Positions 51,599 to 60,759 of a stretch of 64,000 bases of DNA are shown one piece after another. Position 1 is the stretch's first letter. Each line of letters opens with the position of its first letter. The position numbers were made by a program, and so were the translations under genes. The notes beneath the pieces were generated by a model, which saw only the letters and a program-made list of their open reading frames with translations, ran no database searches and had not been told where the DNA came from. Origin of the DNA: Streptomyces halobius (GTDB lineage Bacteria > Actinomycetota > Actinomycetes > Streptomycetales > Streptomycetaceae); contig NZ_CP086322.1 of NCBI RefSeq assembly GCF_023277745.1, positions 3,472,001 through 3,536,000 of the forward strand, written 5' to 3'.

Positions 51599-51619
51599 GT
51601 AGGACAGAAATGGTCCTAC
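51599..51619. promoter_or_regulatory. Operator for the WYL regulator
   Basis: GTAGGAC (51599-51605), 7 nt, GTCCTAC (51613-51619): a perfect interrupted palindrome, 21 nt before the WYL gene start and in the divergent region with the exporter. GTAGGACA-type palindromes are common in front of YafY-like genes. Confidence 0.65.
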
Positions 51620-51640
51620 TTCTGCGGTCATCATCGACGC

Positions 51641-52624
51641 ATGAGTGAGACATCGGCACGCCTGCTGAATCTGCTGTCCCTGCTGCAGACCCCCCGCGAC
51701 TGGCCCGGCAGCGAGCTGGCCGAGCGGCTGGGCGTCACTCCCCGGACGATCCGCCGCGATATCGAGCGCCTGCGCGACCTGGGCTATCCCGTTCACGCCA
51801 CGATGGGCGCGGACGGCGGCTACCGGCTGGCCGCGGGGACGGCCATGCCGCCGCTGCTGCTGGACGACGAGGAGGCGGTGGCCATCGCCGTAGGTCTGCG
51901 CTCGACCGCCGGGCACACCATCGACGGCATCGAGGAGGCGTCCGTACGGGCCCTCGCCAAGCTCGAACAGGTGCTGCCGGCCCGGCTGCGGCGGCGGGTG
52001 GGCACGCTCGGCACGGCCACCGTCCCGATGCCGGCCGGCGACGGCCCGACCGTCGACCCGGAGCATCTGACGGTGCTGGCCGCGGCGATCACCAACCACG
52101 AACGGGTGCGGTTCCGGTACGAGGCACGCGCCGGAGCGCGCACCAAGCGCCTGGTGGAGCCGCACCGACTGGTCGCGGCGGCCCGCCGCTGGTATCTCGT
52201 CGCGTACGACCTCGACCGCGAGGACTGGCGGATCTTCCGGGTGGACCGGCTGAGCGAGCCGTTCGCCACCGGTGTCCGGACCTCGCCCCGCGAGCTGCCC
52301 GCCGCCGACGCGGGCGCGTACATCCGGGACCGGATGCAGGGCATGGCCTCGGTCCATCGGGCGGTGGCGACGGTGTACGCGCCGGCCGAGCAGGTGGCCG
52401 ACCGGCTGGGCGGCCCGGCGGCGGGCCGGGTGGAACCGGTCGACGAGGGGTCCTGCCGGGTGCACAGCAGACCCGATTCGCTGGAGTGGCTGGCGTTCCG
52501 GCTGGCCATGCTGGGCTGGGAGTTCACCGTGCACGAGCCGCCGGAGCTGGCCGCGTATCTGCGGGCGATGGGCGAGCGGGCGACCCGGGCGGCGGGGGCG
52601 GAGGACGGCCCGCCCAAGGGATGA
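51641..52624 (+). CDS. YafY-type HTH/WYL-domain transcriptional regulator
   Basis: A 327-residue regulator. The N-terminal HTH_11 reads SELAERLGVTPRTIRRDIERL, followed by GYPVHATMGADGGYRL. The WYL domain has RFRYEARAGARTKRLVEPHRLV, then AARRWYLVAYD and DWRIFRVDR. A C-terminal WCX region follows. It probably binds a nucleotide or other small ligand and controls itself and the DHA2 exporter. Confidence 0.93.
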   Translation: MSETSARLLNLLSLLQTPRDWPGSELAERLGVTPRTIRRDIERLRDLGYPVHATMGADGGYRLAAGTAMPPLLLDDEEAVAIAVGLRSTAGHTIDGIEEASVRALAKLEQVLPARLRRRVGTLGTATVPMPAGDGPTVDPEHLTVLAAAITNHERVRFRYEARAGARTKRLVEPHRLVAAARRWYLVAYDLDREDWRIFRVDRLSEPFATGVRTSPRELPAADAGAYIRDRMQGMASVHRAVATVYAPAEQVADRLGGPAAGRVEPVDEGSCRVHSRPDSLEWLAFRLAMLGWEFTVHEPPELAAYLRAMGERATRAAGAEDGPPKG

Positions 52625-52658
52625 GTGGCGCGGGCGTGAGAAACGACGGGGTGCGGGA

Positions 52659-52675
52659 ATACCCCAAGGGGGTAT
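52659..52675 (+). promoter_or_regulatory. CsoR copper operator
   Basis: ATACCCC-AAG-GGGGTAT, a perfect 17-bp palindrome 65 nt before the small membrane protein gene. It matches the known CsoR box of Streptomyces (TACCC...GGGTA). The TATACC at its right edge may be the -10. No csoR gene is in the window, so regulation is in trans. Confidence 0.82.
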
Positions 52676-52739
52676 ACCGTTCCGGCCAGTGGACGACGGT
52701 GGCCGCCGTCGTCCCACAGCCCGCGAGGAGGAGTACGCC

Positions 52740-52940
52740 ATGACGGCCCTGACCACCCCGGTCAAGCTCGGCGGCTATGTTCTGATCCTGCTCGTCGTTC
52801 TCGCCGCCGGCTTCGGGCTCGGCCGCGCGTTCGGCGCCGGCACCACCGGCCGGGACGGCCCCGTGCGCCACGCCCCGGCCCAGCAGCGGACCGCCCCGCC
52901 CATACCGCACTCCCAGCACCCAGAGGAGCAGCCGTCATGA
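52740..52940 (+). CDS. Small single-helix membrane protein of the copper operon
   Basis: A 66-residue protein. One membrane helix ([19 protein letters not shown], about 10-28) is followed by an extracytoplasmic Pro/His/Gln-rich tail with three His (RHAPA, PHSQHP) that could weakly bind copper. GAGGAGGAG supports the ATG. It overlaps copA by ATGA, and the CsoR box lies upstream. No Cys or Met motif for a standard chaperone is seen. It may be an accessory subunit or metal donor for CopA; inference only. Confidence 0.8.
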   Translation: MTALTTPVKLGGYVLILLVVLAAGFGLGRAFGAGTTGRDGPVRHAPAQQRTAPPIPHSQHPEEQPS

Positions 52941-55213
52941 CCACCGCGATCGGAGAACAGCGCGTCGAGCTGGAGATCGGCGGTATGACCTGCGCCTCGT
53001 GCGCGGTCCGGATCGAGAAGAAGCTCAACCGAATGGCGGGCGTGACCGCCACCGTCAACTACGCCACCGAGAAGGCGCAGGTCGCGGTCGCCGAGGGCAG
53101 CGAGGTCAACGCCGCGGATCTGATCGCCACCGTCGAGAGGACCGGTTACACCGCCGCGCTCCCCGAGCCGCCCGCCCCCGAACCGGCCACCACGGAGGCC
53201 GACGCGGAGGGTGCGGGCCCGCCCGCCGACGCCCTCGCCGTCCTCCGCCAGCGGCTGTTCCTCTCCCTCGCCCTCTCGCTCCCCGTCGTCCTGATGGCGA
53301 TGGTGCCGGCGCTGCAGTTCACCAACTGGCAGTGGCTGTCGCTGACCCTTGCCGCCCCGGTGGTGGCGTACGGCGCCTGGCCGTTCCACAAGGCCGCCTG
53401 GACGAATCTGCGGCACGGCACCGCCACGATGGACACGCTGATCTCGATGGGCACGCTCGCCGCGCTCGGCTGGTCGCTGTGGGCCCTCTTCTTCGGCACC
53501 GCGGGCATGCCCGGCATGACGCACCCCTTCGAGCTGACCATCGCGCGCACGGACGGCGGCGGCAGCATCTACCTGGAGGCGGCGGCCGGTGTCACCACCT
53601 TCATCCTGGCCGGGCGCTACTTCGAGGCACGCTCGAAGCGCAAGGCGGGCGCGGCGCTGCGGGCGCTGCTGGAGCTTGGCGCCAAGGACGTGGCTGTCCT
53701 ACGGGACGGACGCGAAGTCCGTGTCCCCGTCGCGGAGTTGACGGTCGGCGACCAGTTCGTCGTCCGCCCCGGAGAAAAGATCGCCACCGACGGGCAGGTC
53801 GTCGAGGGCTCCTCGGCCATCGACGCCGCCATGCTCACCGGCGAGGCCGTCCCGGTCGAGGTCTCCCCCGGTGACGGCGTGACCGGCGCGACCGTCAACG
53901 CGGGCGGGCGGCTGGTCGTCGAGGTGACCCGGATCGGCGCGGACACCCAGCTCGCCCGGATGGCACGGCTGGTGGCGGACGCCCAGAACGGCAAGGCCGC
54001 GGCCCAGCGGCTCGCCGACCGGATCTCCGCGGTGTTCGTCCCGGTCGTGATCGCGCTCGCCGTCGGCACCCTCGGCTACTGGCTGGGCACCGGCGAGGGG
54101 GCGGTGGCCGCCTTCACCGCGGCCGTCGCGGTCCTGATCATCGCCTGCCCGTGCGCGCTGGGCCTGGCCACGCCGACCGCGCTGATGGCCGGTACGGGCC
54201 GGGGAGCCCAGCTGGGCATCCTCCTCAAGGGGCCGGAGGTCCTGGAGTCCACCCGTAAAGCCGACACCATCGTGCTGGACAAGACCGGCACCGTCACCAC
54301 CGGCGTGATGACCCTGACCGCCGTCCACCTCGCCGACGGAGCCTCCCGTGAGGAGGCGCTGCGGCTGGCCGGCGCCCTGGAGCACTCCTCGGAACACCCG
54401 ATCGCCCGTGCCATCGCCACCGCCGCCGAGGAGGCCGAGCCGTCCGGTGCCCTGCCCGTCCCGGAGGACTTCGCGAACGTCCCCGGACTCGGCGTCCAGG
54501 GCATCGTCGAGGGGCACGCCGTCCTGGTCGGCCGTGAGCGGCTGCTCGACGAGTGGAGCCAGCAGCTGCCGCCCGAGCTGGTCACCGCCAAGGAGGAGGC
54601 CGAGGCCGAGGGCCGCACCGCGGTCGCCGTCGGCTGGGACGGCGCGGCACGTGCCGTGCTCGTCGTCTCGGACGCGGTGAAGCCCACCAGCGCCGAGGCG
54701 GTTCGCAGGCTCCGCGCGCTGGGCCTGACCCCGGTGCTGCTCACCGGCGACAACAAGGCCGTCGCCGCGGCGGTCGCCGCCGAGGTCGGCATCGACGAGG
54801 TGATCGCCGAGGTGCTCCCCGAGGACAAGGTGGCCGTCGTCCAGCGCCTCCGGTCCGAGGGCCGGTCGGTCGCCATGGTCGGCGACGGTGTGAACGACGC
54901 CGCCGCCCTGGCCACCGCCGACCTGGGGTTGGCCATGGGCACCGGCACCGACGCCGCCATCGAGGCCGGCGACCTCACCCTCGTACGGGGCGATCTGCGC
55001 GTCGCGGCCGACGCCATCCGGCTCGCCCGCGCCACCCTGGGCACCATCCGGGGCAACCTGTTCTGGGCGTTCGGCTACAACGTCGCGGCGCTCCCGCTGG
55101 CCGCCGCCGGACTGCTCAACCCGATGATCGCGGGTGCCGCGATGGCCTTCTCCTCGGTCTTCGTCGTCAGCAACAGCCTGCGGCTGCGGCGCTTCCGGGC
55201 ATCGGTCCGGTAG
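52937..55213 (+). CDS. copA: Copper-exporting P1B-type ATPase
   Basis: A 758-residue heavy-metal ATPase. One N-terminal HMA domain has GMTCASC (Cys19, Cys22). The membrane CPC motif is at 404-406 (ACPCALG). The phosphorylation Asp448 lies in DKTGT; TGEA, HP (SEHPIA) and GDGVND are all present. Eight helices are expected. It exports Cu(I). It is the second gene after the CsoR palindrome and is coupled to the small membrane protein. A 15-bp perfect terminator follows. Confidence 0.96.
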   Translation: MTTAIGEQRVELEIGGMTCASCAVRIEKKLNRMAGVTATVNYATEKAQVAVAEGSEVNAADLIATVERTGYTAALPEPPAPEPATTEADAEGAGPPADALAVLRQRLFLSLALSLPVVLMAMVPALQFTNWQWLSLTLAAPVVAYGAWPFHKAAWTNLRHGTATMDTLISMGTLAALGWSLWALFFGTAGMPGMTHPFELTIARTDGGGSIYLEAAAGVTTFILAGRYFEARSKRKAGAALRALLELGAKDVAVLRDGREVRVPVAELTVGDQFVVRPGEKIATDGQVVEGSSAIDAAMLTGEAVPVEVSPGDGVTGATVNAGGRLVVEVTRIGADTQLARMARLVADAQNGKAAAQRLADRISAVFVPVVIALAVGTLGYWLGTGEGAVAAFTAAVAVLIIACPCALGLATPTALMAGTGRGAQLGILLKGPEVLESTRKADTIVLDKTGTVTTGVMTLTAVHLADGASREEALRLAGALEHSSEHPIARAIATAAEEAEPSGALPVPEDFANVPGLGVQGIVEGHAVLVGRERLLDEWSQQLPPELVTAKEEAEAEGRTAVAVGWDGAARAVLVVSDAVKPTSAEAVRRLRALGLTPVLLTGDNKAVAAAVAAEVGIDEVIAEVLPEDKVAVVQRLRSEGRSVAMVGDGVNDAAALATADLGLAMGTGTDAAIEAGDLTLVRGDLRVAADAIRLARATLGTIRGNLFWAFGYNVAALPLAAAGLLNPMIAGAAMAFSSVFVVSNSLRLRRFRASVR

Positions 55214-55232
55214 CGGGAAGCCTCCGCGGCAC

Positions 55233-55273
55233 GCCTCCCCGCCGTGTGCGTCCTCCTTACACGGCGGGGAGGC
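55233..55273 (+). terminator. Terminator after copA
   Basis: GCCTCCCCGCCGTGT (55233-55247) and its exact complement (55259-55273), 11-nt loop. Confidence 0.85.
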
Positions 55274-55400
55274 CCGTGGGCAGGGCGTGGCATCGGATCT
55301 CTCCAGTTCTGGCGCCCGAAGATTGGCGGATCGCGCAACCGCCCGGCGGTGGCCACGGGTGAGACTTGTCGCGTCCCACCCGCCCAGCACAGGGGAACTC

Positions 55401-56339
55401 ATGACGGGGTCACGCGTCCTGGCTCTCGGCCATTACCAGCCGTCCAAGGTGCTCACCAACGACGATCTCGCCAGGATCGTGGACACCGACGACGCCTGGA
55501 TCCGCAGTCGGGTCGGCATCCACACCCGCCATATCGCGGCCGAGGACGAGACGGTGGACTCCATGGCGTCCGCGGCCGCGGCCAAGGCGCTCGCGGCCGG
55601 CGGCGTCGCCCCGCACGACATCGACCTGGTGCTGGTCGCGACCTGCACGGCCACCGACCGCAGCCCCAACACCGCGGCCCGGGTCGCCGCCCGGCTCGGC
55701 CTGGACGCGCCGGCCGCGATGGACCTCAACGTCGTCTGCTCCGGCTTCACCCACGCGCTGGCCACCGCCGACCACGCCATCCGGGCCGGTTCCGCGACCA
55801 ACGCGCTGGTCATCGGAGCGGAGAAATTCACCGACGTGGTCGACTGGACGGACCGTACGACCTGTGTCCTGGTCGGCGACGGCGCGGGGGCCGCGGTCGT
55901 CACCGCGTCCCCGGAACCGGAGATCGGTCCGGTGCTGTGGGGTTCGGTCCCGCAGATGGGCGGCGCGATCCGTATCGAGGGCGAGCCCGCCCGCTTCGCC
56001 CAGGAGGGCCAGACCGTCTACCGGTGGGCGACGACCCGGCTGCCGGGCATCGCCCGCCAGGTCTGCGCACGCTCCGGCATCCGCCCCGAGGACCTGGCGG
56101 GCGTGGTCCTGCACCAGGCCAATCTGCGCATCATCGAGCCGGTCGCCGAGCGCATCGGCGCGGTCAACGCGGTGGTCGCCCGCGATGTCACCGACTCCGG
56201 CAACACCTCCGCCGCCTCCGTCCCGCTCGCCCTCTCCAAGCTGGTGGAACGCGGCGAGATCGCCTCCGGCGCCCCCGTCCTGCTGTTCGCCTTCGGCGGC
56301 AACCTCTCGTACGCGGGCCAGGTCATCGGCTGCCCGTGA
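55401..56339 (+). CDS. 3-oxoacyl-ACP synthase III (FabH) paralogue
   Basis: A 313-residue condensing enzyme that starts fatty-acid or related chains from an acyl-CoA. The triad is Cys113 (NVVCSGF), His238 (LHQANLRI) and Asn268 (SGNTSAAS). The start MTGSRVLALGHYQPSKVLTN is normal for KASIII. AGGGGAAC lies just before ATG 55401. It stands alone, far from fab genes and without an ACP gene, so it is probably an extra copy and not the essential FabH. Confidence 0.94.
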   Translation: MTGSRVLALGHYQPSKVLTNDDLARIVDTDDAWIRSRVGIHTRHIAAEDETVDSMASAAAAKALAAGGVAPHDIDLVLVATCTATDRSPNTAARVAARLGLDAPAAMDLNVVCSGFTHALATADHAIRAGSATNALVIGAEKFTDVVDWTDRTTCVLVGDGAGAAVVTASPEPEIGPVLWGSVPQMGGAIRIEGEPARFAQEGQTVYRWATTRLPGIARQVCARSGIRPEDLAGVVLHQANLRIIEPVAERIGAVNAVVARDVTDSGNTSAASVPLALSKLVERGEIASGAPVLLFAFGGNLSYAGQVIGCP

Positions 56340-56890
56340 GTGTCCGCTGCGCTGTGCCCGCGCCCACGTTGTCGGCTGTCCCGCCGTGGGGGGCGCCTGC
56401 GGCGGGCGTGCGCCGACTTTTTGGCTGTCCCGCCGTTGCTCCCCCACTGCCTGAAGGGCGTGGGAGGTACCCCCACGCGGCGGGCAGTGGTCCGCTGCGC
56501 GGGGCTGTTCGGCAGCGGTGCCGGCCCTCCGGACTCCGTCCTGCGGACCGGCACCTCCCGAAGGGGTGCGGAAGAAGACCGGTGGGGGTACACGTAGCCG
56601 GTCATCTGCACCCTGTGGGCGCGACCACAGCCACCCGACAGGCCACATGGCCCCCACCGGCCTCTTCCCACCCACCGTCGGGAGGGGACGGGCCGCAGGA
56701 CGGAGTCCGGAGGCCCGTCACCGCACCCGAAAACCCACGCCCGCCGCAGGCAAACCCCTCACGGCGGGACAGCCGAAAACGGCGCACGCCCGCCGCAGGC
56801 GCAACCCCCACGGCGGGAAAGCCGACAACGTGGGGCGCAGGCCCGCCGCAGGCGACCCCCTCACGGCGGAACAGCCGACAACGTGGGGAG
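56340..56890. repeat. Foldback repeat family 1, longest copy with tandem arm units
   Basis: Very similar in order to 37786-38157. The core inverted repeat is 56529-56547 with its complement at 56693-56710. The left flank begins GTCCGCTGCGCTGTGCC and continues with the GTCGGCTGTCCCGCCG arm (about 56370). The right flank holds three tandem units of about 50 bp (about 56735-56885), each with CGCCGCAGGCG, then CACGGCGG, then CAGCCGA or AAGCCGA. It lies between the convergent KASIII and zinc-finger genes. No gene is seen in it. Confidence 0.85.
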
Positions 56891-56907
56891 CAAGCCGAGC
56901 GCAGCGG

Positions 56908-57141
56908 TCACCCGGTGTCCTGGGGATGCTCGCGCAGATAGATCGCACCGCAGGTTTTGCAGAACGGCTGTCCCTGAGGCGTGCCCCATGCGTCGGCCGA
57001 CTGGGTGGCGGCGGCCGGATCCAGCGGCTTTCCGCACATCGCTACGGTCCCGTCCATCCGGACCATGTGCCAGATCCTGACCGGCGCGTCCACGTGGGGC
57101 GGCACGCCTTCCTCGTACTCGGCCCGCATCTCGTGCTCCAT
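56908..57141 (-). CDS. Small Cys-containing (zinc-ribbon-like) hypothetical protein
   Basis: A 77-residue protein. A WHMVRMDGTVAMCGKPL segment and the pair FCKTCGAIYL give one His and three Cys, enough for a small zinc site. The start MEHEMRAEYEEGVPPHV at ATG 57141 is preferred to the longer frame. Similar short HxxxxxxxxCG...CxxC proteins occur widely in Streptomyces, with unknown function. It ends next to the foldback repeat. Confidence 0.7.
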   Translation of the reverse strand: MEHEMRAEYEEGVPPHVDAPVRIWHMVRMDGTVAMCGKPLDPAAATQSADAWGTPQGQPFCKTCGAIYLREHPQDTG

Positions 57142-57226
57142 GGCGGTGCACCTCCCTACGCCAACGATGCGCCGACGGAACACAGGCCACAACGCCAGCA
57201 GGCCCCTGGGAGGCACGGGCGGCCCC

Positions 57227-58144
57227 TCAGAACACCGACCACCCGGTCAACGTCGTGAAGTGATCCAGCGCCGCCGCCCCCGCGACCGAGTTGCCGCGGG
57301 CGTCCAGCCCCGGGCTCCAGACGCACAGCGTGCACCGCCCGGGAACCACCGCGATGATGCCGCCGCCGACACCGCTCTTGGCGGGCAGCCCCACCCGGTA
57401 CGCGAACTCCCCCGCCGCGTCATACGTGCCACAGGTCAGCATCACCGCGTTGATCCGCTTGGCCTCGCGCGCCTCCAGCAGCCGGCTGCCGTCGGCACGC
57501 AGCCCGTGGCGCGCCAGGAAGCCGCCGGCGGTGGCGAGATCCCGGCAGCTCATCTCGATCGAGCACTGCCAGAAGTAGTGCTCGATGACGCTGGGAACGG
57601 GATTCTCCAGGTTCCCGAAGGACGCCATGAAATGCGCCAGGGCGGCATTGCGGTCGCCGTGGTCCGCCTCGGAGCCGGCCACCGCCTGGTCGAAGGCGAG
57701 GTCCTCGTTGCCGCTCTCCTCCCGCAGGAAGTGCAGCATCGTCGTGCTGGCGTCCCCGGTGAGGGACTGCAGCCGGTCGGTGACCACCAGCGCGCCCGCG
57801 TTGATGAACGGATTGCGCGGGATGCCGTTCTCCCACTCCAATTGGACCAGCGAGTTGAACGGCGTGCCCGAGGGCTCGCGGCCGACCCGCTTCCAGATGT
57901 CGTCGTCACCATGCGCATGGGCCATCACCAGCGCCAGGGAGAACGCCTTGGAGATGGACTGCACGGAGAACGGGACCTGCCAGTCGCCGACGCCGTACAC
58001 CGCGCCGTTGATATCGGCCAACGCGATCCCGAAGCGGTCCGCGGACACCCGCTCCAGCGCCGGAATGTAGTCGGCGACACGGCCTTGTCCCACATACGGC
58101 CTCGCGCAGGCCGCTACCTCCTCAAGAACGGCCTGGTAGTCCAT
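57227..58144 (-). CDS. glsA: Glutaminase
   Basis: A 305-residue cytoplasmic L-glutaminase (glutamine to glutamate and ammonia) with a beta-lactamase-like fold. The nucleophile motif is Ser63-x-x-Lys66 (VQSISKAFSL). Other family segments are RNPFINAGALVV, GNEDLAFDQ, TAGGFLARHG and KSGVGGGIIAVVPG. The length is that of the stand-alone bacterial form. Followed on the same strand by the small zinc-ribbon gene. Confidence 0.96.
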   Translation of the reverse strand: MDYQAVLEEVAACARPYVGQGRVADYIPALERVSADRFGIALADINGAVYGVGDWQVPFSVQSISKAFSLALVMAHAHGDDDIWKRVGREPSGTPFNSLVQLEWENGIPRNPFINAGALVVTDRLQSLTGDASTTMLHFLREESGNEDLAFDQAVAGSEADHGDRNAALAHFMASFGNLENPVPSVIEHYFWQCSIEMSCRDLATAGGFLARHGLRADGSRLLEAREAKRINAVMLTCGTYDAAGEFAYRVGLPAKSGVGGGIIAVVPGRCTLCVWSPGLDARGNSVAGAAALDHFTTLTGWSVF

Positions 58145-58154
58145 GGCGGAAACG

Positions 58155-58695
58155 TTAACCCGGCCCGAGGAGGCCCCCCATCGGGGCCCCCGCCAGCGAC
58201 TTCACCTCGCGCGCGAGATGCGCCTGATCCGCGCATCCGGCGCGCGCCGCGACCTCGGCGTACGGCATCCCGTCGCGCGCCGGCTCCAGGGCGCGGACGA
58301 GCCGGAGCACCCAGGCGAGCGTCTTGGGGCCGTATTCGAACACGTCCAAGCTGTGGCGGTGCAGCCGGCGTTCGACGAGCGACACAGAACGGGCGACCTC
58401 GGCGAGGGGCCTGCCACGGGCGAGCGCGGCGGCGAGCGCCACGGTCCGGGCGCAGCGACCGGAGAGCCCTGACAAGTCTGACGCGTCTCTCCCCTGGCGC
58501 CCGCCGCCCGCAGCCGCCCCTGGCTCCAGATCAGATCCGTGCAGCCGTCGGGCAGCACCGACCGCGCCGGGGCGAGGCGGAGTTCGTCTTCGTCCGCAGC
58601 ACCGCCCCGGACAGCCGGGACGCCCGCTCGCGATACCCCGCACGCGTCACGCCGGATGCGCCGTGCGGCCCACTCGTATCGCGCTCCTCGTCCAT
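58155..58695 (-). pseudogene. AraC-family regulator pseudogene (DUF6597-type)
   Basis: From ATG 58695 the minus strand reads MDEERDTSGPHGASG, then YRERASRLSGAVLRTKTNSA. In the next frame it reads LPDGCTDLIWSQGRL, which should be contiguous with the first. In a third frame it reads RTVALAAALARGRPLAEVA, ..., MPYAEVAARAGCADQAHLAREVKSLAG, the AraC helix-turn-helix. Two frame changes and loss of the middle 30-40 residues disrupt it. It ends 10 nt before the glutaminase start and may formerly have regulated that gene. Confidence 0.82.
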
Positions 58696-58773
58696 GTGCA
58701 CCAGCGTGGCACGGGAACGCGGCGGCCGTCCGGGCCGTTGAACCTTACGACACCGACCTTCATGGAGGCAGTT

Positions 58774-59007
58774 ATGGCAGGGTTCCTCGACCGCGCCAAG
58801 GAGCAGGCCCGTCACGGGCTGGACCAGGGCAAGCAGAAGGTCGAAGAAGTGCAGGCGATGCGTGCCGGGAACGACCTGCTGAAGAAGCTGGGCGCCGCGT
58901 ACTACGCCGAGAAGCGGGGCAGTGGTTCGGAAGAAGCGACGCAGCAGGCGCTGAACGCACTGGAGGCACACATCAGCACCCACGGGGACGGCTTCCTGCG
59001 CGGGTAG
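58774..59007 (+). CDS. Small helical conserved hypothetical protein
   Basis: A 77-residue protein, MAGFLDRAKEQARHGLDQGK at the start, rich in Lys, Glu and Ala and predicted all-helical. It has no Cys, signal peptide or membrane helix. The ATG at 58774 has GGAGG 6 nt upstream; ATG 58762 would add four residues. Homologues occur through Streptomyces as short antitoxin-like or cytoplasmic proteins of unknown role. Confidence 0.72.
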   Translation: MAGFLDRAKEQARHGLDQGKQKVEEVQAMRAGNDLLKKLGAAYYAEKRGSGSEEATQQALNALEAHISTHGDGFLRG

Positions 59008-59171
59008 CGCACCGAGAGCCGCTCCCCCGGCGCCCCAGTCCCGCTCGTCCCGCACAGCTCCGATCGAGTCCGATTCACGGCGTTCCACTCCATCGACGCG
59101 GGCCATCCCGTAAAAGCGAGACATGAGGCGGTACGCGGCCGGCGACCGCCGCGCACCGATGGAGTGGGTCC

Positions 59172-59762
59172 ATGTCCGTACCGCTGTCCGCCACCGGATT
59201 CCTCGGCGCCCTGAAGGCCGAGGGGCTACGGGTCGTCGAGGTCGACGGGTGGCAGACGCACCACCGCAACGCCAAGGGGCCGTGGGGGCCGGTGCACGGC
59301 GTCCTGGTGCACCACACCGCGACGTCCGGCGCCGAGGCCACCGTCCGGCTCTGTTACGACGGGCACGCGGACCTGCCGGGGCCGCTGTGCCACGGCGTGA
59401 TCACCAAGGACGGCACGGTGCATCTGGTCGGCTGCGGCCGCGCCAATCACGCGGGCCGTGGCGACGGCGACGTCCTGCGTGCGGTGATCGCGGAGAAGCG
59501 GCTGCCGCCGGACAACGAGTCCGACGCCGACGGCAACCGCGCCTTCTACGGCTTCGAGTGCGAGAACCTCGGCGACGGGACAGATCCCTGGCCCGAGCCC
59601 CAGGTGGAGGCCCTGGAGAAGGCCGCGGCGGCGATCTGCCGGGCGCACGGCTGGACGGAGCGCTCGGTGCTCGGGCATCTGGAGTGGCAGCCGGGCAAGG
59701 TCGATCCGCGCGGCTTGTCGATGCACGGGCTGCGGGAGCGGATCGCCGCACGGCTGAAGTGA
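59172..59762 (+). CDS. N-acetylmuramoyl-L-alanine amidase (Amidase_2/PGRP fold)
   Basis: A 196-residue zinc amidase cutting the bond between MurNAc and L-Ala. Zinc ligands are in VLVHHTATS (His) and at the end of the domain in LGHLEWQPGKVDP, with the catalytic Glu in GFECENLG. No signal peptide is evident, so it could be phage-derived, exported by another route, or act on imported muropeptides. The length is that of a single-domain amidase. The ATG at 59172 is preceded by TGGGTCC, a weak site. Confidence 0.88.
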   Translation: MSVPLSATGFLGALKAEGLRVVEVDGWQTHHRNAKGPWGPVHGVLVHHTATSGAEATVRLCYDGHADLPGPLCHGVITKDGTVHLVGCGRANHAGRGDGDVLRAVIAEKRLPPDNESDADGNRAFYGFECENLGDGTDPWPEPQVEALEKAAAAICRAHGWTERSVLGHLEWQPGKVDPRGLSMHGLRERIAARLK

Positions 59763-59835
59763 GCGGGCGGACGGGTGCCCCACGGGCCGGGCCGCCGGCC
59801 GACCCGGCTTTGGGCGACGGGTGACAATGGGGCCT

Positions 59836-60750
59836 GTGACCAGCCCCGTTCCGCCCGATCCCGCCACGCTGCAGCCGTGCCTGCCGTCCCCCCTGCAGGA
59901 AATCGAGGACCCGCCCTTCGCGCGCCGCGGCGTACGGCTGCTGCTCAAACGGGACGACCTGATACACCCCGATCTGCCGGGCAACAAGTGGCGCAAACTG
60001 GAGCCCAATCTGCGGGCCGCCGCCGCGGCCGGTGCACGTGCCCTGCTGACCTTCGGCGGCGCCTACTCCAACCATCTGCGTGCCACCGCCGCGGCCGGCC
60101 GTCTCCTCGGCTTCACCACCATCGGTGTCGTCCGCGGCGACGAACTGGCCGACGCACCGCTCAACCCGTCCCTGGCCCGCTGCGCCGCCGACGGCATGCG
60201 GCTGCACTTCGTCGACCGCGGCACCTACCGCCGCAAGACCGCCCCGGATGTCATCGCCGCCCTGCACGACCGCTTCGGCGCCTTCCAGGTCATACCGGAG
60301 GGCGGCAGCAACGCCCTTGCCGCACAAAGCTGTTCGCAGCTCGGCCGGGAGCTGTGCCGGGCCGCGGACACGGTCGCGGTGGCCTGCGGCACCGGCGGCA
60401 CCCTGGCCGGTCTCGCCGCCGGGCTCGGATTGGGCCAGAGCGCCCTCGGCTTCCCCGTCCTCAAGGGCGGCAGCCCGCACTTCCTCCAGGAGACGGTCGA
60501 GGAGCTCCAGCGCGCGGCCTTCGGGGGGCGATGCGGCGACTGGCGGCTCGACGACCGGTTCCACTGCGGTGGCTACGCCCGCCGCACCCCCGAACTGGAC
60601 GCGTTCGCGGACGCCTTCGAGGACCGGCACCGCCTGCCGCTGGAACGCGTCTACGTCGCCAAGCTGCTGCTCGGCCTGACGACGCTGGCCGACGAGGGCG
60701 CCTTCCCTCCGGGCAGCACCGTCGCGGCCGTGATCACGGGTTCGCCCTGA
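59836..60750 (+). CDS. PLP-dependent ACC deaminase/D-cysteine desulfhydrase family enzyme
   Basis: A 304-residue fold-type II PLP enzyme. The Schiff-base Lys is in LPGNKWRKLEPN, preceded by LLLKRDDL. The phosphate-binding Gly loop is ACGTGGTLAG. The sequence YSNHLRATAAAG is conserved. Whether it acts on 1-aminocyclopropane-1-carboxylate or D-cysteine cannot be told. The start is uncertain: GTG 59836, ATG 59827 and GTG 59821 are all in frame within 15 nt. Confidence 0.9.
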   Translation: MTSPVPPDPATLQPCLPSPLQEIEDPPFARRGVRLLLKRDDLIHPDLPGNKWRKLEPNLRAAAAAGARALLTFGGAYSNHLRATAAAGRLLGFTTIGVVRGDELADAPLNPSLARCAADGMRLHFVDRGTYRRKTAPDVIAALHDRFGAFQVIPEGGSNALAAQSCSQLGRELCRAADTVAVACGTGGTLAGLAAGLGLGQSALGFPVLKGGSPHFLQETVEELQRAAFGGRCGDWRLDDRFHCGGYARRTPELDAFADAFEDRHRLPLERVYVAKLLLGLTTLADEGAFPPGSTVAAVITGSP

Positions 60751-60759
60751 AGCCCCTGA

